Positions 52,605 to 60,479 of a stretch of DNA of 64,000 nucleotides are shown here, piece by piece. Within the stretch, counting starts at the first letter, position 1; every line of letters begins with the position of its first letter. Below the pieces are notes generated by a model, which was given only the letters and a program-made list of their open reading frames with translations, did not search any database and was not told where the DNA came from. A program made the translations under genes and the position numbers. Source of the stretch: Ramlibacter sp. (GTDB lineage: Bacteria; Pseudomonadota; Gammaproteobacteria; Burkholderiales; Burkholderiaceae_C); assembly GCA_016713005.1 (NCBI GenBank), contig JADJPY010000012.1:620001-684000 (forward strand). Direction: 5' to 3'.

Positions 52605-52877
52605 GTGAACAAGACCGATCTCATCGAGCACATCGCCAAACACGCCGACATTTCCAAAGCCGCCGCAACCCGCGCGCTGGAGTCCGTGATTGGTGCCGTG
52701 AAGACCACCCTGAAAAAAGGCGGCTCCGTGTCCTTGGTCGGATTCGGCACGTTTGCCGTCGGCAAACGAGCTGCCCGCAGCGGCCGGAACCCCCGCACCG
52801 GCGCTGCGATTAAAATCAAGGCTGCCAAGGTACCCAAGTTCCGGCCCGGCAAGGCGCTCAAGGATGCGCTGAACTGA
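52605..52877 (+). CDS. hupB: DNA-binding protein HU
   Basis: 90-aa histone-like protein. MNKTDLIEHIAKHADISKAA, then VGFGTFAVGKRAARSGRNPR with the DNA-binding arm, and KVPKFRPGKALKDALN are diagnostic of HU rather than IHF. The start is GTG 52605 after AGAGGGG; an ORF reaching back to 52383 has no homology upstream of it. tRNA-Val follows 14 nt after the stop. Confidence 0.97.
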   Translation: MNKTDLIEHIAKHADISKAAATRALESVIGAVKTTLKKGGSVSLVGFGTFAVGKRAARSGRNPRTGAAIKIKAAKVPKFRPGKALKDALN

Positions 52878-52891
52878 AGGTTGAACCCTGG

Positions 52892-52967
52892 GGGTGCTTA
52901 GCTCAGCTGGTAGAGCGGCGCCCTTACAAGGCGTAGGTCGGCGGTTCGAACCCGTCAGCACCCACCA
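52892..52967 (+). tRNA. tRNA-Val (anticodon TAC)
   Basis: 76-nt cloverleaf with 7-bp acceptor GGGTGCT/AGCACCC, D-arm GCTCAGCTGGTAGAGC, anticodon loop CTTACAA with TAC, TTCGAAC T-loop, and encoded CCA. It lies between HU and ppiD. Confidence 0.98.
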
Positions 52968-52974
52968 CACAGGC

Positions 52975-53006
52975 AAAGGCGAACAACCTGTTCGCCTTTT
53001 TGTTTT
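52975..53006 (+). terminator. tRNA-Val terminator
   Basis: AAAGGCGAAC (52975-52984), loop AACCT, GTTCGCCTTT, then T-rich tail. It ends just before the ribosome-binding site of ppiD. Confidence 0.88.
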
Positions 53007-53026
53007 TTGTTCCGGAGATTCCGAGC

Positions 53027-54976
53027 ATGTTTGATTTCGTCCGTCGGCACATCAAGATCATGCAGATCCTGCTGTTTCTGCTGATCGTGCCCTCGTTTAT
53101 GCTGGTCGGCCTTGACGGTTACAACCGCATGGATGGAAAGGGCGCCGCGGTTGCCAAAGTCGACGGCGTCGACATTTCGCAGACCGAATGGGACGAAGCC
53201 CACAAGCAGGAGGTCGAGCGCCTTCGCGGTTCGATGCCCAACCTGGACCCAAAGCTCCTGGACACGCCGCAGGCCAAATACGCCACGCTGGAGCGCCTGG
53301 TGCGCGATCGCGTGTTGCGCGTGGCCGGCGAGCGGCTTTCGCTGGTGACCAGCGACCAGCGGCTGGCGCGTGACCTGCAGGACAACCCCAGCATTGCCGC
53401 TTTGCGGCGCGCGGATGGCACGCTGGACATGGAGCGTTACCGCCAGCTCGTGGGTTCGCAGGGGATGTCACCCGAAATGTTCGAGGCGCGTGTTCGGGCG
53501 GATCTCTCGCAGCGCCAGGTGCTAGGAGGGCTGGGTGTGTCCGGCCTTTCGGCCACGTCGGCGGCAGATGCGGCGCTCAATGCCTATTTCGAGCGGCGTC
53601 AGGTGCAGGTCGCGGCTTTCACCACGGCGGAGTACGCCGCCCGTGTGAACCCGACAGACGCCGAACTCGAGCAGTTCCACAAGGACAATCCGCAACTGTT
53701 CCAGGCCGCCGAGCAGGCCAATATCGAGTATCTGGTGCTGGACGCGGAGGCGCTGCGCAAGGCCATCACCCTCAGTGAAGCGGATGTGCGCACCTACTAC
53801 GACCAGAACGCCGCACGCCTGTCCGGCAAGGAAGAGCGTCGGGCCAGCCACATCCTGATCACCGCTCCCGCCAGCGCCCCGGCCGTCCAGCGCCAGCAGG
53901 CGCGGGCCAAGGCCGAAGAGCTGCTGGCGCAGGTCCGCAAAGCCCCGGACACATTTGCCGAAGTCGCCAAGAAGAATTCGCAGGACCCTGGCTCGGCGCC
54001 CAATGGTGGCGACCTGGACTTCTTTGCCCGCGGTGCAATGGTCAAGCCGTTTGAAGAAGCAGCGTTTGCGCTGAAGAAGGGCGACATCAGCGATCTGGTG
54101 GAGTCCGAATTCGGCTACCACATCATCCGGTTGACCGACATCAAGGCGCCGAAGGCGCGCAGCTTTGAAGAAATGCGCCCCGAGATCGAGGCCGACCTGA
54201 AGAAGCAGCAGGCCCAGCGCAAGTTTGCCGAATCGGCGGATGCGTTCACCAACGGTGTGTACGAACAGTCCGACAGCCTCAAGCCCACGGCGGACCGCCT
54301 GAAGCTGGAAGTTCGCACGGCCACCGGCGTGACACGGACGCCTGCGCCTGGCACGACCGGCATTCTGGCCAACCCCAAACTGTTGGCCGCGCTGTTCTCC
54401 AGCGACGTGGTGCAGAACAAGCGCAACACCGAAGCGGTGGAGACCGGCGCCAGCCAGCTGGTGTCGGCCCGCATAGCCCAATATCAACCGGCGCGCACGC
54501 TGCCGTTTGCCGAGGTGCGCGAGCGCGTGCGCGAGCGTCTGCTGGCCGCGCGTGGCGCCGAACTGGCGCGCAAGGACGGCCAGGAAAAACTGGCCGCCTG
54601 GAAGGCTGCACCTGCAACCGCCGGTCTTCCCGAGGCCGTGGTGGTTTCGCGGGCAGAGACGCGCAAGCTCCCGGCCAAGGTGGTGGATGCTGCCTTGCGC
54701 GCCGATCCGACCGTGCTGCCGGCCTGGGTGGGCGTTGACCTGGGGGCGCAGGGATACGCGGTGGTTCGTGTCAACGAGGTGCTGCCACGCGAGGTGCCTG
54801 CGGCCGCCGCTGCGGCCCAGGACAGGGCCCAATACGCCCAGTGGTGGACCAGCGCCGAAGGGATGGCCTACTACTCACTGCTGCGCGACCGCTACAAGGT
54901 GCGCATCATTGCGCCCAAGCCGCCGCCCGCGTCCGCCGCCGATGCGCTGGCCACCGCGGTGCAGGGTCGCTCCTGA
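53027..54976 (+). CDS. Periplasmic chaperone / peptidyl-prolyl isomerase PpiD-like (SurA N-domain)
   Basis: 649-aa protein anchored in the inner membrane by a single N-terminal helix (IMQILLFLLIVPSFMLVG, about residues 12-29) with the rest in the periplasm. A SurA-type N-domain (KVDGVDISQTEWDEAHKQEV) is followed by one parvulin domain (RRASHILITAPASAPAVQ ... FGYHIIRLTD). It helps outer-membrane proteins fold at the translocon. ATG 53027 has GGAG upstream. PpiD next to HU is a conserved neighbourhood (ppiD-hupB). Confidence 0.93.
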   Translation: MFDFVRRHIKIMQILLFLLIVPSFMLVGLDGYNRMDGKGAAVAKVDGVDISQTEWDEAHKQEVERLRGSMPNLDPKLLDTPQAKYATLERLVRDRVLRVAGERLSLVTSDQRLARDLQDNPSIAALRRADGTLDMERYRQLVGSQGMSPEMFEARVRADLSQRQVLGGLGVSGLSATSAADAALNAYFERRQVQVAAFTTAEYAARVNPTDAELEQFHKDNPQLFQAAEQANIEYLVLDAEALRKAITLSEADVRTYYDQNAARLSGKEERRASHILITAPASAPAVQRQQARAKAEELLAQVRKAPDTFAEVAKKNSQDPGSAPNGGDLDFFARGAMVKPFEEAAFALKKGDISDLVESEFGYHIIRLTDIKAPKARSFEEMRPEIEADLKKQQAQRKFAESADAFTNGVYEQSDSLKPTADRLKLEVRTATGVTRTPAPGTTGILANPKLLAALFSSDVVQNKRNTEAVETGASQLVSARIAQYQPARTLPFAEVRERVRERLLAARGAELARKDGQEKLAAWKAAPATAGLPEAVVVSRAETRKLPAKVVDAALRADPTVLPAWVGVDLGAQGYAVVRVNEVLPREVPAAAAAAQDRAQYAQWWTSAEGMAYYSLLRDRYKVRIIAPKPPPASAADALATAVQGRS

Positions 54977-54987
54977 GCCCTGGCGGC

Positions 54988-54993
54988 TATAAT
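54988..54993 (+). promoter_or_regulatory. tRNA-His promoter -10
   Basis: Perfect TATAAT 12 bp before the mature tRNA start. No consensus -35 is seen. Confidence 0.65.
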
Positions 54994-55004
54994 TTCGCCT
55001 TCGT

Positions 55005-55081
55005 GGTGGCTGTAGCTCAGTTGGTAGAGTCCCAGATTGTGATTCTGGTCGTCGTGGGTTCGAGTCCCATCAGCCACCCCA
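55005..55081 (+). tRNA. tRNA-His (anticodon GTG)
   Basis: 77-nt tRNA with the extra 5' G (G-1) specific to tRNA-His, acceptor GGTGGCT/AGCCACC, anticodon loop TTGTGAT with GTG, TTCGAGT T-loop, and encoded CCA. Confidence 0.98.
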
Positions 55082-55085
55082 CATG

Positions 55086-55113
55086 AAAAAGCCCGCTTTC
55101 GGCGGGCTTTTTT
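55086..55113. terminator. tRNA-His / quinone oxidoreductase bidirectional terminator
   Basis: AAAAAGCCCGC, loop TTTCG, GCGGGCTTTTTTT. It serves the tRNA on the plus strand and the convergent gene on the minus strand. Confidence 0.9.
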
Positions 55114-55158
55114 GTGGGCACCAGGCGCAGGCGACCGACCTGCTTCAGTACTGGCGCA

Positions 55159-56133
55159 TCAATTCACCATCACCAGCTTGCCCATCACGCCGCGTGAGCC
55201 CATGTGGGCATAGGCGGCCTTCAGTTCGGCCATGGGCATGGTGCGGTCGATCACCGGCTTGATCTTGCCCTGCCCGTACCACTGGCCCAGTTCGGCCATC
55301 ATGGCGGCGTTGGCCTTGGGTTCGCGGCGAGCGAAGTCGCCCCAGAACACCCCCACGATGGAGGCGCCCTTGAGCAGCGCCAGATTCAGCGGCAGCGCGG
55401 GGATCGGGCCCGCAGCAAAGCCCACCACCAGGTAGCGGCCGCGCCATGCGATTGAGCGGAACGCCGCTTCGGAGAAATCCCCACCCACCGGGTCGTAGAT
55501 CACGTCCGGGCCTTTGCCTTCGGTGGCGGCCTTGACGGCTTCGCGCAGGTTCTCCTTGGTGTAGTTGATGGTCGCGTCGGCGCCGATGCGCTTGCACAGC
55601 TCGCACTTTTCGTCGGTGGAGGCGGCGGCGATCACGCGCGCGCCCATGGCCTTGGCAATCTGGATGGCCGACGTGCCCACGCCGCCGGCGGCGCCCAGCA
55701 CCAGCACCGTCTCGCCGGCCTTGAGCTGGGCGCGGTCCACCAGCGCATGGTGCGAGGTGGCATAGATCATGATGAAGGCCGCCGCATCCACGTGCGAAAA
55801 GCCGGGCGGCAGCGGCATGCACAGCGCCGCCGGAGCCAGCGTGTGTGTGCCAAATCCACCCGTGCCCGACAGGCAGGCGATGTTCTGGCCGACCTTGAGG
55901 TGGCTCACGCCTTCGCCCACCGCCTGCACCACGCCGGCGTACTCCGAGCCGGGCACGAAGGGCAGTGGCGGCTTCATCTGGTACTTGTTCTGCACGATCA
56001 GCAGGTCGGGGAAGTTCAGGCTCGCGGCCTTGATCTCCACCAGCACCTGGCCGGGGCCGGGCACAGGGGTGGGCAGTTCCTTCCAGGTCAGGGCATCAAC
56101 GCCCACGGGGTTTTCACAAAGCCAGGCGTGCAT
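55159..56133 (-). CDS. NADPH:quinone oxidoreductase-family zinc-free MDR
   Basis: 324-aa medium-chain dehydrogenase/reductase. The GroES-like N-domain (EIKAASLNFPDLLIVQNKYQ) lacks the structural-zinc cysteines, and the NADPH site is VLGAAGGVGTSAIQIAKAMG. The pattern matches quinone-oxidoreductase/acrylyl-CoA reductase-like proteins common in Burkholderiales. The start is ATG 56133; a longer frame upstream overlaps surE and is a shadow. It is divergent from surE. Confidence 0.92.
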   Translation of the reverse strand: MHAWLCENPVGVDALTWKELPTPVPGPGQVLVEIKAASLNFPDLLIVQNKYQMKPPLPFVPGSEYAGVVQAVGEGVSHLKVGQNIACLSGTGGFGTHTLAPAALCMPLPPGFSHVDAAAFIMIYATSHHALVDRAQLKAGETVLVLGAAGGVGTSAIQIAKAMGARVIAAASTDEKCELCKRIGADATINYTKENLREAVKAATEGKGPDVIYDPVGGDFSEAAFRSIAWRGRYLVVGFAAGPIPALPLNLALLKGASIVGVFWGDFARREPKANAAMMAELGQWYGQGKIKPVIDRTMPMAELKAAYAHMGSRGVMGKLVMVN

Positions 56134-56241
56134 GGGGTCTCCGGAGCAGGTGCAAAGGCCTGCATGATACGGACCGGGCCTGTCCTGCGTTGTCCCAGCA
56201 GCGACGCCTACAATTCCTGCAACCCCACCCCTGCCGGCGCA

Positions 56242-57006
56242 ATGAACATCCTGATCTGCAACGACGATGGCTACCAGGCGCCCGGCATCGTGGCGCTGTA
56301 CGAGGCGCTGAAAGACCTGGCCGACGTCGAGGTGGTTGCGCCCGAGCACAACAACAGCGCCAAATCCAATGCGCTGACGCTGCACTCGCCGCTGTACGTG
56401 CACCGCGCCGCCAACGGCTTTCGCTACGTCAACGGGACGCCGGCGGACTGTGTGCACATCGCGCTCACCGGTCTGCTGGGCTACCGGCCCGATCTGGTGG
56501 TCAGCGGCATCAACAACGGTGCCAACATGGGCGACGACACCATCTACTCGGGCACGGTGGGCGCCGCGATGGAGGGTTACCTGTTCGGCGTCCCTGCGAT
56601 CGCGTTCTCGCAGACCGAAAAAGGCTGGCAGCACCTGGATGCGGCCGCGCAGACCGCCGCCCGCCTGGTGTCCCAGGTCATGCGCCACAAGCTGGCGGGC
56701 GGCGCGCCCTGGCTGCTCAACGTCAACATCCCCTGCCTGCCGCTGGCCGACATCAAGCCGGCCAGGGTGTGCCGGCTGGGCCGCCGGCACGCGGCCGAAA
56801 AAGTCATCACCCAGGAAAGCCCGCGTGGCGAGACCATGTACTGGATCGGCAGCGCCGGCCCGGCCAAGGACGACGCCGAGGGGACGGATTTCCACGCCAC
56901 CGCGCAGGGCCACGTGGCGATGACGCCCCTGAAGGTGGATCTCACCGACCACGACCACCTGGCGTACTGGGCGCAGACCGCAGCGCGGCTGCACGAAGCG
57001 CCATGA
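56242..57006 (+). CDS. surE: 5'/3'-nucleotidase SurE
   Basis: 254-aa survival nucleotidase acting on nucleoside monophosphates and short polyphosphate. The metal-binding ILICNDDGYQAPGI at the N-terminus and SGINNGANMGDDTIYSGTVG are diagnostic. TACAAT lies 27 nt upstream of ATG 56242. It is first in surE-pcm-nlpD-rpoS, the conserved stationary-phase cluster. Confidence 0.97.
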   Translation: MNILICNDDGYQAPGIVALYEALKDLADVEVVAPEHNNSAKSNALTLHSPLYVHRAANGFRYVNGTPADCVHIALTGLLGYRPDLVVSGINNGANMGDDTIYSGTVGAAMEGYLFGVPAIAFSQTEKGWQHLDAAAQTAARLVSQVMRHKLAGGAPWLLNVNIPCLPLADIKPARVCRLGRRHAAEKVITQESPRGETMYWIGSAGPAKDDAEGTDFHATAQGHVAMTPLKVDLTDHDHLAYWAQTAARLHEAP

Positions 57007-57797
57007 CGCGCCGTCCCGCCTTTCCGGTACGGCTGGAGCGCGTGGCGCCACCCCCGGATGCTATAAAAAGGATAGCTAACTATCCAGCATTGACGGGGGC
57101 TGGAGGCCTGAAACAGTCTCAAAAACCAGGTCAGCCGGTCCCGCAGGGCGTCGGACTCGATTCGTCGGCGGTTCGCGCGCGCATGGTGCAGCGCCTGGCC
57201 GCCGGGGGCGTGAGCGACCCGCAGGTGCTGGCGGCGCTGGGCGCGGTGGAGCGCCACCGCTTTGTCGACAGCGCGCTGGTCAACCAGGCCTACGAGGACA
57301 CCAGCCTGCCCATCGGGCTGGCGCAGACCATCTCCAAGCCCAGCGTCGTGGCGCGCATGATCGAGCTGCTGCGCAACGGGGCCGCCGGCCCGCTGGGTCG
57401 CGTGCTGGAGATCGGCACCGGCTGCGGCTACCAGGCGGCGGTGCTCAGCCATGTGGCGCGCGAGGTCTACAGCATCGAGCGCCTGCGCGGGCTGCACGAC
57501 AAGGCGCGCGAGAACCTGCGACCGCTGCGCCTGCCCAATGTGCACCTGCTGCTGGGCGACGGCATGCTGGGGTATGCGCGCGGCGCGCCCTATGCGGCCA
57601 TCATCGCCGCCGCTGGCGGCGAGGCGATTCCCGCCGCGTGGACGGACCAGCTGGCGGTGGGTGGGCGCATCGTCGCGCCCATGGTCACGGCCAGCGGGAC
57701 CCAGGCGCTGGTGGTGGTGGAACGCACCGAACGCGGTCTCGTGCAGAAGTTGCTTGAGGCGGTCCACTTTGTCCCCCTAAAATCGGGCATCGCTTGA
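57003..57797 (+). CDS. pcm: Protein-L-isoaspartate O-methyltransferase
   Basis: 264-aa SAM methyltransferase that repairs isoaspartyl residues in aged proteins. AYEDTSLPIGLAQTISKPSV and the SAM site VLEIGTGCGYQAAVLSHVA are typical. It is about 55 residues longer than the E. coli protein; the excess is N-terminal, and residues 18-37 (PDAIKRIANYPALTGAGGLK) derive from repeat copy 9. It overlaps surE by 4 bp (ATGA), so the ATG at 57003 is well supported. Confidence 0.95.
   Translation: MTRRPAFPVRLERVAPPPDAIKRIANYPALTGAGGLKQSQKPGQPVPQGVGLDSSAVRARMVQRLAAGGVSDPQVLAALGAVERHRFVDSALVNQAYEDTSLPIGLAQTISKPSVVARMIELLRNGAAGPLGRVLEIGTGCGYQAAVLSHVAREVYSIERLRGLHDKARENLRPLRLPNVHLLLGDGMLGYARGAPYAAIIAAAGGEAIPAAWTDQLAVGGRIVAPMVTASGTQALVVVERTERGLVQKLLEAVHFVPLKSGIA
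57056..57113 (-). repeat. 58-bp dispersed repeat, copy 9 (inside pcm)
   Basis: Reverse copy in the same strand as pcm. TTTCAGGCCTCCAGCCCCCG is at element positions 1-20, TCAATGCTGG at 21-30 and GCTATCCTTTTTATAGC at 38-54. It is one of the best preserved copies and encodes IANYPALTGAGGLK. Confidence 0.92.
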
Positions 57798-57808
57798 AGG
57801 GATTGTTC

Positions 57809-58666
57809 ATGACTGGTGTGCGTGCCTCGGCTCTGGGTGTGATGGCGCTGGCCGCGCTGATCGGCGTGTCTGGCTGCAGCTTCCGCTCCGGTACCCGCGC
57901 ACCCGTGGAAGACCGGGGCGCCGCTGTCCCGCCGCCGCCAGTGGTCGCGGTCGACCCGGCCAAATCGCAGCCTCCGGGATTTGAAAACGCCGGCAAGCCC
58001 GGCTACTACACCGTCAAGCCCGGCGACCGGCTGATGCGCATCGCGCTGGACCACGGTCAGGCATGGCGCGACATTGCGCGCTGGAACAACCTCGCGGACC
58101 CCAATGTGATCGAAGTCGGGCAGGTGCTGAGGGTCATCCCGCCAGTGGATGTGGCTGTGGCGGTTGCCCGTCCGGTCAGCACGCCCAGCGCCACGCCGTC
58201 GGCTGTGCCGCCGGCGGGTGCCGCCAGCGGCGCTGCCCGGCCGGCCAGTGCCGCCCCCGTTGCGGCCGCACCGGTGGCCGCGCCAGCGGCCAGCGGCGAC
58301 GAGCTGTCCTGGCTGTGGCCGGCGTCCGGTGCCGTGGTGGCAGGCTTTGACGAGGCGCGCAACAAGGGTCTGGGCATCGGCGGCAACGCGGGAGACCCGG
58401 TTCTGGCCTCGGCCGACGGCAAGGTTGTCTATGCGGGTTCGGGATTGCGCGGCTACGGCAATCTGGTGATCCTCAAGCACAACAACACCTACCTCAGTGC
58501 CTACGCGCACAACCAGACCCTGCTGGTCAAGGAAGAGCAGACCGTGCGCCGCGGCCAGAAGATCGCCGAGATGGGCAACAGCGACGCCGACCGGGTCAAG
58601 CTGCACTTTGAGATCCGCCGCCAGGGCAAGCCCGTCGACCCGGCGCAGCTGCTTCCCACCAGGTAG
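57809..58666 (+). CDS. nlpD: NlpD-like lipoprotein (LysM + degenerate M23)
   Basis: 285-aa outer-membrane lipoprotein that activates a cell-separation amidase. Signal with lipobox VSGC; LysM domain (YYTVKPGDRLMRIALDHG, WNNLADPNVIEVGQVLRV); Ala/Pro-rich spacer; then an M23-type domain (DPVLASADGKVVYAGSGLRG, VKLHFEIRRQGKPVDP). The catalytic His/Asp of active M23 enzymes are replaced (NKGLGIGGNAGDPV), as in E. coli NlpD. ATG 57809 follows GAAGGGATTGTTC; a TTG at 57794 is less likely. It ends just before rpoS and may contain its promoter. Confidence 0.93.
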   Translation: MTGVRASALGVMALAALIGVSGCSFRSGTRAPVEDRGAAVPPPPVVAVDPAKSQPPGFENAGKPGYYTVKPGDRLMRIALDHGQAWRDIARWNNLADPNVIEVGQVLRVIPPVDVAVAVARPVSTPSATPSAVPPAGAASGAARPASAAPVAAAPVAAPAASGDELSWLWPASGAVVAGFDEARNKGLGIGGNAGDPVLASADGKVVYAGSGLRGYGNLVILKHNNTYLSAYAHNQTLLVKEEQTVRRGQKIAEMGNSDADRVKLHFEIRRQGKPVDPAQLLPTR

Positions 58667-58670
58667 CATC

Positions 58671-59642
58671 ATGAGCAAGCGCACCGGAAAGAGCTCTCCC
58701 GCCCGACCGGATGCGCCAGATGCGGACAACGCGGGCGAGGCGACCACGCCCGACATGCCCACGGCAGTGCCCCTGGAAGCCGGCACCGGCGAAACCGACG
58801 ACACCCTGACCCTGTACCTGCGCGACATCCGCCGCACCGCGCTGTTCACCCCCGAGGAAGAATACGAGACGGCCCTGCGCGCGCGCTCAGGGGACTTTGC
58901 CGCCCGCCAGAGCATGATCGAGCACAACCTGCGCCTCGTGGTCAGCATCGCCAGGAGCTACCTGGGCCGCGGCGTGCCGCTGGCCGACCTGATCGAGGAA
59001 GGCAATCTGGGCCTGATGCACGCCATTGACAAATTCGAGCCGGAGCGGGGTTTCCGTTTTTCCACCTACGCCACCTGGTGGATCCGCCAGTCGGTGGAGC
59101 GCGCCGTCATCAACCAGGCCCGTGTGATCCGCCTGCCGGTGCATGTGGTGCGCGAACTGCAGCAGGTGCTGCGGGCGCGGCGCACGCTGGAGAACGACCC
59201 GGCCTTCATCGCCCGGCGGCCCGACGGGGTGCGGGTGGAAGACGTGGCCGCGCTGCTGGGGCGTGACGTGCAGGGCGTGGCCGACCTGCTGGCGCTGGCC
59301 GAGAACCCGCGCTCGCTGGACGCGGTGGCCGAGCACGGGGACGATGACTTCACTCTGGGCGACATGCTGCCTGCCGATGCTGCGCAGGACCCCAGCGGTG
59401 TGACACAGAGCCATGAAGTGGGTCGCCTCATCGACAGCTGGATCGAGGTGCTGTCGGGCCGTGAGCGCGAGATCCTCACAGGCCGCTTTGGACTGCACGA
59501 CAGCGACCCCGAGACGCTGGAGACGCTGAGCGACCGCCTGGGCCTGACGCGCGAGCGCGTGCGCCAGATCCAGAACGAGGCCCTGCTCAAGTTGCGCCGC
59601 CAGATGGCGCGCAAGGGCATTGGCAAGGAAGCACTGCTGTAG
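58671..59642 (+). CDS. rpoS: RNA polymerase sigma factor RpoS
   Basis: 323-aa stationary-phase sigma factor. Region 2 (LRLVVSIARSYLGRGVPLAD, FSTYATWWIRQSVERAVINQ), region 3 (RLPVHVVRELQQVLRARRTL) and region 4 (LETLSDRLGLTRERVRQIQN) are intact. The N-terminal 35 residues are acidic and low-complexity. It starts 5 nt after nlpD. Order nlpD-rpoS is universal in proteobacteria. Confidence 0.97.
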   Translation: MSKRTGKSSPARPDAPDADNAGEATTPDMPTAVPLEAGTGETDDTLTLYLRDIRRTALFTPEEEYETALRARSGDFAARQSMIEHNLRLVVSIARSYLGRGVPLADLIEEGNLGLMHAIDKFEPERGFRFSTYATWWIRQSVERAVINQARVIRLPVHVVRELQQVLRARRTLENDPAFIARRPDGVRVEDVAALLGRDVQGVADLLALAENPRSLDAVAEHGDDDFTLGDMLPADAAQDPSGVTQSHEVGRLIDSWIEVLSGREREILTGRFGLHDSDPETLETLSDRLGLTRERVRQIQNEALLKLRRQMARKGIGKEALL

Positions 59643-59681
59643 CCGGTACGCCGCCCGCTGGCGCGCTGGTACAGTGCCCGC

Positions 59682-60467
59682 ATGAGCTGGCCCGTCCTCG
59701 TCTTTGACATCGAATCCATCCCCGACATTGCGGGCCTGCGTGCGTTGCGCGACGACCCTCCCGAGTGGACCGACGCGCAGGTGCATGCCGCCTGGGTGCA
59801 GGAGCGCAAGGACAAGGGGCAGGGCGACTTCATGCCGCTGCACCTGCAGCGCATCCTGGTCATCTCGTGCGTGTTCCGCAACGCCGAGGGGCTGCGCGTG
59901 CACTCGTTCGTGGACCGGGATGGCGCGAGCGAAGGCAAGGTGGTGCAGACCTTCTTCAACACCATCGAAAAGCACGTGCCCCAGCTGGTGAGCTGGAACG
60001 GCGGCGGCTTTGACCTGCCGGTGTTGCACTACCGCGGCCTCAAGCACGGCGTGGTGGCCGACAAGTACTGGGACCTGGGCGATGACGACCGCGAGTTCAA
60101 GTGGAACAACTACATCAGCCGCTACCACCTGCGTCACCTGGACCTGATGGACCTGCTGGCGCTGTACCAGCCCAAGAACAACGCGCCGCTGGACGCCATG
60201 GCCAAGCTTTGCGGCTTCCCCGGCAAGCTGGGGATGGACGGCTCGCAGGTGTACGGCGCGTACGTGGACGGCAAGCTGGACGAGATCCGCCGCTATTGCG
60301 AGACGGACGTGATGAACACCTACCTGCTGTACTGCCGCTTCCAGAAAATGCGCGGTGGCCTGACCGAGAAGGAATACGACCAGGAGATCGCGGTCGTGAA
60401 GGACACGCTGGGCAACCTCGCGCCCACCGAGGCCCACTGGCAGGAGTACCTGGCCGCCTGGGGCTGA
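59682..60467 (+). CDS. DEDD 3'-5' exonuclease (PolB-like exonuclease family)
   Basis: 261-aa predicted exonuclease with FDIESIPD (DxE), SWNGGGFDLPVLHYR and YCETDVMNTYLLYCRFQ (third and fourth acidic residues). It belongs to the group annotated as predicted 3'-5' exonuclease related to DNA polymerase B. TACAGT with an extended TG ends 6 nt before the ATG. It precedes rlmD by 12 nt, but rlmD has its own leaderless-type box. Confidence 0.9.
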   Translation: MSWPVLVFDIESIPDIAGLRALRDDPPEWTDAQVHAAWVQERKDKGQGDFMPLHLQRILVISCVFRNAEGLRVHSFVDRDGASEGKVVQTFFNTIEKHVPQLVSWNGGGFDLPVLHYRGLKHGVVADKYWDLGDDDREFKWNNYISRYHLRHLDLMDLLALYQPKNNAPLDAMAKLCGFPGKLGMDGSQVYGAYVDGKLDEIRRYCETDVMNTYLLYCRFQKMRGGLTEKEYDQEIAVVKDTLGNLAPTEAHWQEYLAAWG

Positions 60468-60479
60468 GACAATCGGGGC

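Noticed and set aside
52892..55081. Integrated element at tRNA-Val or tRNA-His
   Set aside because: No integrase, no repeated tRNA 3' end; the genes between are ordinary housekeeping genes.
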